Source of the DNA: Lepidurus packardi
Taxonomy: Eukaryota; Arthropoda; Branchiopoda; Notostraca; Triopsidae
NCBI GenBank assembly: GCA_023053545.1
Contig: JAKZAN010000006.1
Span: 10,262,351 to 10,326,350 of the forward strand
Direction: 5' to 3'
DNA length: 64,000 nt
This document shows, one piece after another, positions 62,102 through 64,000 of the stretch (the first letter of the stretch is position 1; each line of letters begins with the position of its first letter). The notes under the pieces are model-generated. The model saw only the letters and a list, made by a program, of their open reading frames with translations, searched no databases and was not told where the DNA came from. The translations under genes and the position numbers were made by a program.

Positions 62102-62406
62102 CTGTTCCGGATAAAGGCGCATACGGAAGGGACTGACCAATGACTTGACCCCTGGGACATATGATAGGTATTCGTCATTCTTGACCTGATGGCAAGAAAA
62201 GAATGCAAGGTTAAGGGAAAGAGTTAGTATAAGAACCGAAGGTATCGTGAAGCAAGGGTAGTCGTCGTAGAGTAGTCGTTATAACCTGATCACGAGTCGA
62301 TTAATGTAGTGGACAGGAAAGATTACCAGTGTTTCATTTGTTTTGTGTCCTTTGTTCATTTGTGTGAGTCTTTATCTACTCAATAAATCAATACGCTACC
62401 AAACAA
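62102..62406 (+). repeat. Probable LTR of Ty3/Gypsy element 2
   Basis: Starts TGTTCCGGATAAAG directly after the truncated gag and ends near CTACCAAACA. It contains a TATAAG box near 62230 and AATAAATCAATACGC near its end. Only one copy is in the window, so the borders are tentative. Confidence 0.5.
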
Positions 62407-62574
62407 AATAAAAGTTTGAACTTAACATTCAGCGGAGGGATTTCTAATTGTGAGTAGTGATAAGAAAGTTACAGGTGCCAAATGAACAGAGGTTAGTCGA
62501 AAACGAAGCTGGAATCTGTAAACCCGCGGGAAAAGTTGCCGTTCCACGAAAAAGGACTTTACGAATTTGAAAAC

Positions 62575-63850
62575 ATGTCGAATAAAGAATCCATCGTGAC
62601 CGCACCCGAATTTGACGGGACAACAGATTTTGGCAAGTTCATGACGAGATTTCGACAAGTAGCTACTGCCAATTCGTGGTCCGATGCCGCCTGCTTCCGG
62701 ATTTTACCCGCGTTGATAGTCGGCGATGCGGAAGGAGCTCTCGACAACTTAGCTGTTCAGCCAACATCCTATTCCGAACTAGTGGCAGCGCTGCAAGAAG
62801 TTTTCCAACCGGCGGAGTCCAGGAGACTGCATCTTACGGAATTCTACAATCGAAAGCTGTCGAAAACGGAATCAGCTCATGCTTATGGTAGCGACTTGAA
62901 GCGTCTCTTCAAGGCAGCCAATCCAGAGATTACAGATGACGCTACAGTAGAACGGTTTGTTATGGAGGAATTCGTTAGAGGCTAACCTGTCAACTGGCAG
63001 TCCCTATTCTACGATGCACAAATCAAGACGTTACCTGGTCCCGTTGAAAAACTAAACGTCATGCGAATATCTCGAGAAGTCGTTCGGCAGTCCGTGCAGC
63101 CAAAACCCATCCCGAGTCGTCAAATTAATGTTAGGGGTAAAGAATCCAACGAACGGTCCAGCAAGGTACAACCCGAACCCCGGGTAGTAACCACAGAGGT
63201 AAATGCTTTGGGCGTAAAAAGACGGGTCACCTTAGAAAGGATTGCACTTTAGTCTGTGGTAATTGCACGTTAAAGGGGCATATTTCGTCTGAATGTCGCA
63301 CAAAATGTCGAAATTTTCAGAAGGTAGGACATATAAGCAAGGATTGTTCAGAAAAGCCTTCACAGCCAGTAGCTAGGCGAGTTCTTGTTGAGTCGTGCCC
63401 TATGCTAAAAGTGTTGGTCAACGGATTAACGTGTTCTGCAGTAATTGATACGGGTAGTCATTGTTCTTTAGTAAGTACGATGGTTGCAGATAGGCTACCT
63501 GAGTTACAAGTCGAACCTACTAGTCGTAGGGTAGCTACTGCGAATCGAGGTCTAGAACTAAGTACAATAGGAGAAAGCAGGGTTGAACTATGTAATGTTG
63601 TAATGTAATGTAATGTTTAGTATGTAATGTTGGTGATCAACCTGTAAGGTTAGAAGAGGGTGAAGCTCTGGGAGAAGTGTCGATAGCGCTATTAACAGAT
63701 GAAGTACTTCCCCCAACGGAAAGAAAGAAAATAGGTGACGAGTGTGTAGTATCTGATCAAACAGCTGATTTCAACGAGTTCACAAAACTCGCAGCTGGTG
63801 GTTCTGATCAACGTAGGTTCAACGAATACAGTAGTCTAGAGTATTGCAGC
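62575..63850 (+). pseudogene. Ty3/Gypsy element 2: broken gag-protease region
   Basis: ATG at 62575 opens a Gypsy gag (PEFDGTTDFGKFMTRFRQVA, FQPAESRRLHLTEFYNRKL) that meets a TAA at 62983 and continues in the same frame (PVNWQSLFYDAQIK). A frameshift near 63195 leads to three zinc-knuckle repeats (from 63204), two of them missing a Cys (CFGRKK..., CRNFQK...). The protease then has VIDTGSHCSL with Asp at 63447. A tandem TAATG expansion near 63590-63640 breaks the frame again, after which LTDEVLPPTERKK marks the linker toward RT. No RT is present before the next element. Inactive. Confidence 0.8.
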
Positions 63851-63858
63851 ACATCACA

Positions 63859-64000
63859 TTGGCGACGAGGAGAATTTCTTAAAAAAAAAAATGGCTTTAA
63901 GTTTGCCTCCATTCGAATCATTTCGTGTAAGTGAAGAGCCCCACACAGCGGGTCCACGCTTGGCAAAATGGATTTCTCAATTCGAAAACTTCCTTATCGC
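63859..64000 (+). mobile_element. Ty3/Gypsy element 3: primer-binding region and gag start (cut by window end)
   Basis: TTGGCGACGAGGAG (63859-63872), a motif commonly found just after a Gypsy 5' LTR, is followed by an A-run and ATG at 63891. The predicted gag start (LPPFESFRVSEEP, then GPRLAKWISQFENFL) is typical of Ty3/Gypsy gag. The frame is open to the window edge. Confidence 0.7.

Noticed and set aside
1-64000. tRNA, rRNA or CRISPR features
   Set aside because: I looked for B-box-like GGTTCRANNCC motifs with paired stems and for regularly spaced direct repeats and found none convincing. A covariance-model search would be decisive.

Overview
The window is animal nuclear DNA. It is AT-rich, its genes are broken by GT-AG introns (many of only 50-100 bases), and it carries metazoan genes (Wnt, ataxin-10, GRAMD1/Aster, MEMO1, a GM2-activator-like protein, remains of a Methuselah-type receptor) among LTR retrotransposons and small DNA-transposon relics. 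The Methuselah-like receptor and the BEL/Pao element fit a protostome, perhaps an arthropod; the species cannot be named from the sequence. There is no operon structure. Gene models were built by hand from splice sites, reading phase and family knowledge; there is no transcript evidence.

Layout. 1-27 kb is gene-poor: pieces of a TIR element (1431-1804), two small hAT-like MITEs (5488-5661, 5740-5916), a 946-bp TIR element with an 8-bp target duplication (12464-13409), an unrecognised open exon (15738-15337, minus), and a complete BEL/Pao retrotransposon (15938-22490) with near-identical LTRs and a 5-bp target duplication. 27-31 kb holds ataxin-10 (plus, seven exons, 477 aa). 34.8-39.9 kb holds a Wnt gene most like Wnt7 (plus, six exons, 350 aa), including a proposed signal-peptide exon 3 kb upstream of the rest. 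41.6-52.6 kb holds a 16-exon GRAMD1/Aster sterol-transfer protein (minus, 1041 aa) with a possible internal start giving a GRAM-less form. 53.5-54.8 kb is MEMO1 (minus, eight exons, 295 aa). 55.9-56.9 kb is a secreted GM2-activator-like lipid carrier (minus, four exons, 215 aa). 59.3-60.3 kb is a decayed Methuselah-like GPCR. 60.76-61.44 kb is a small secreted START/SRPBCC-like protein (plus, three exons, 171 aa). 61.7-64 kb is a nest of three Ty3/Gypsy gag regions.

The host genes are not an obvious functional pathway. Three of them (GRAMD1, the GM2-activator-like protein and the SRPBCC protein) belong to lipid-binding folds, but nothing in the sequence shows co-regulation. The summed coding lengths of the ataxin-10, Wnt, GRAMD1, MEMO1 and SRPBCC models are exact multiples of three with all intron phases matching, which is the main support for their exon boundaries. 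I did not find a convincing wholly new system. The observations most worth following are the secreted SRPBCC protein, the Asp-to-Asn change in the RT box of an otherwise young BEL element, and the alternative GRAM-less starts of the Aster gene.
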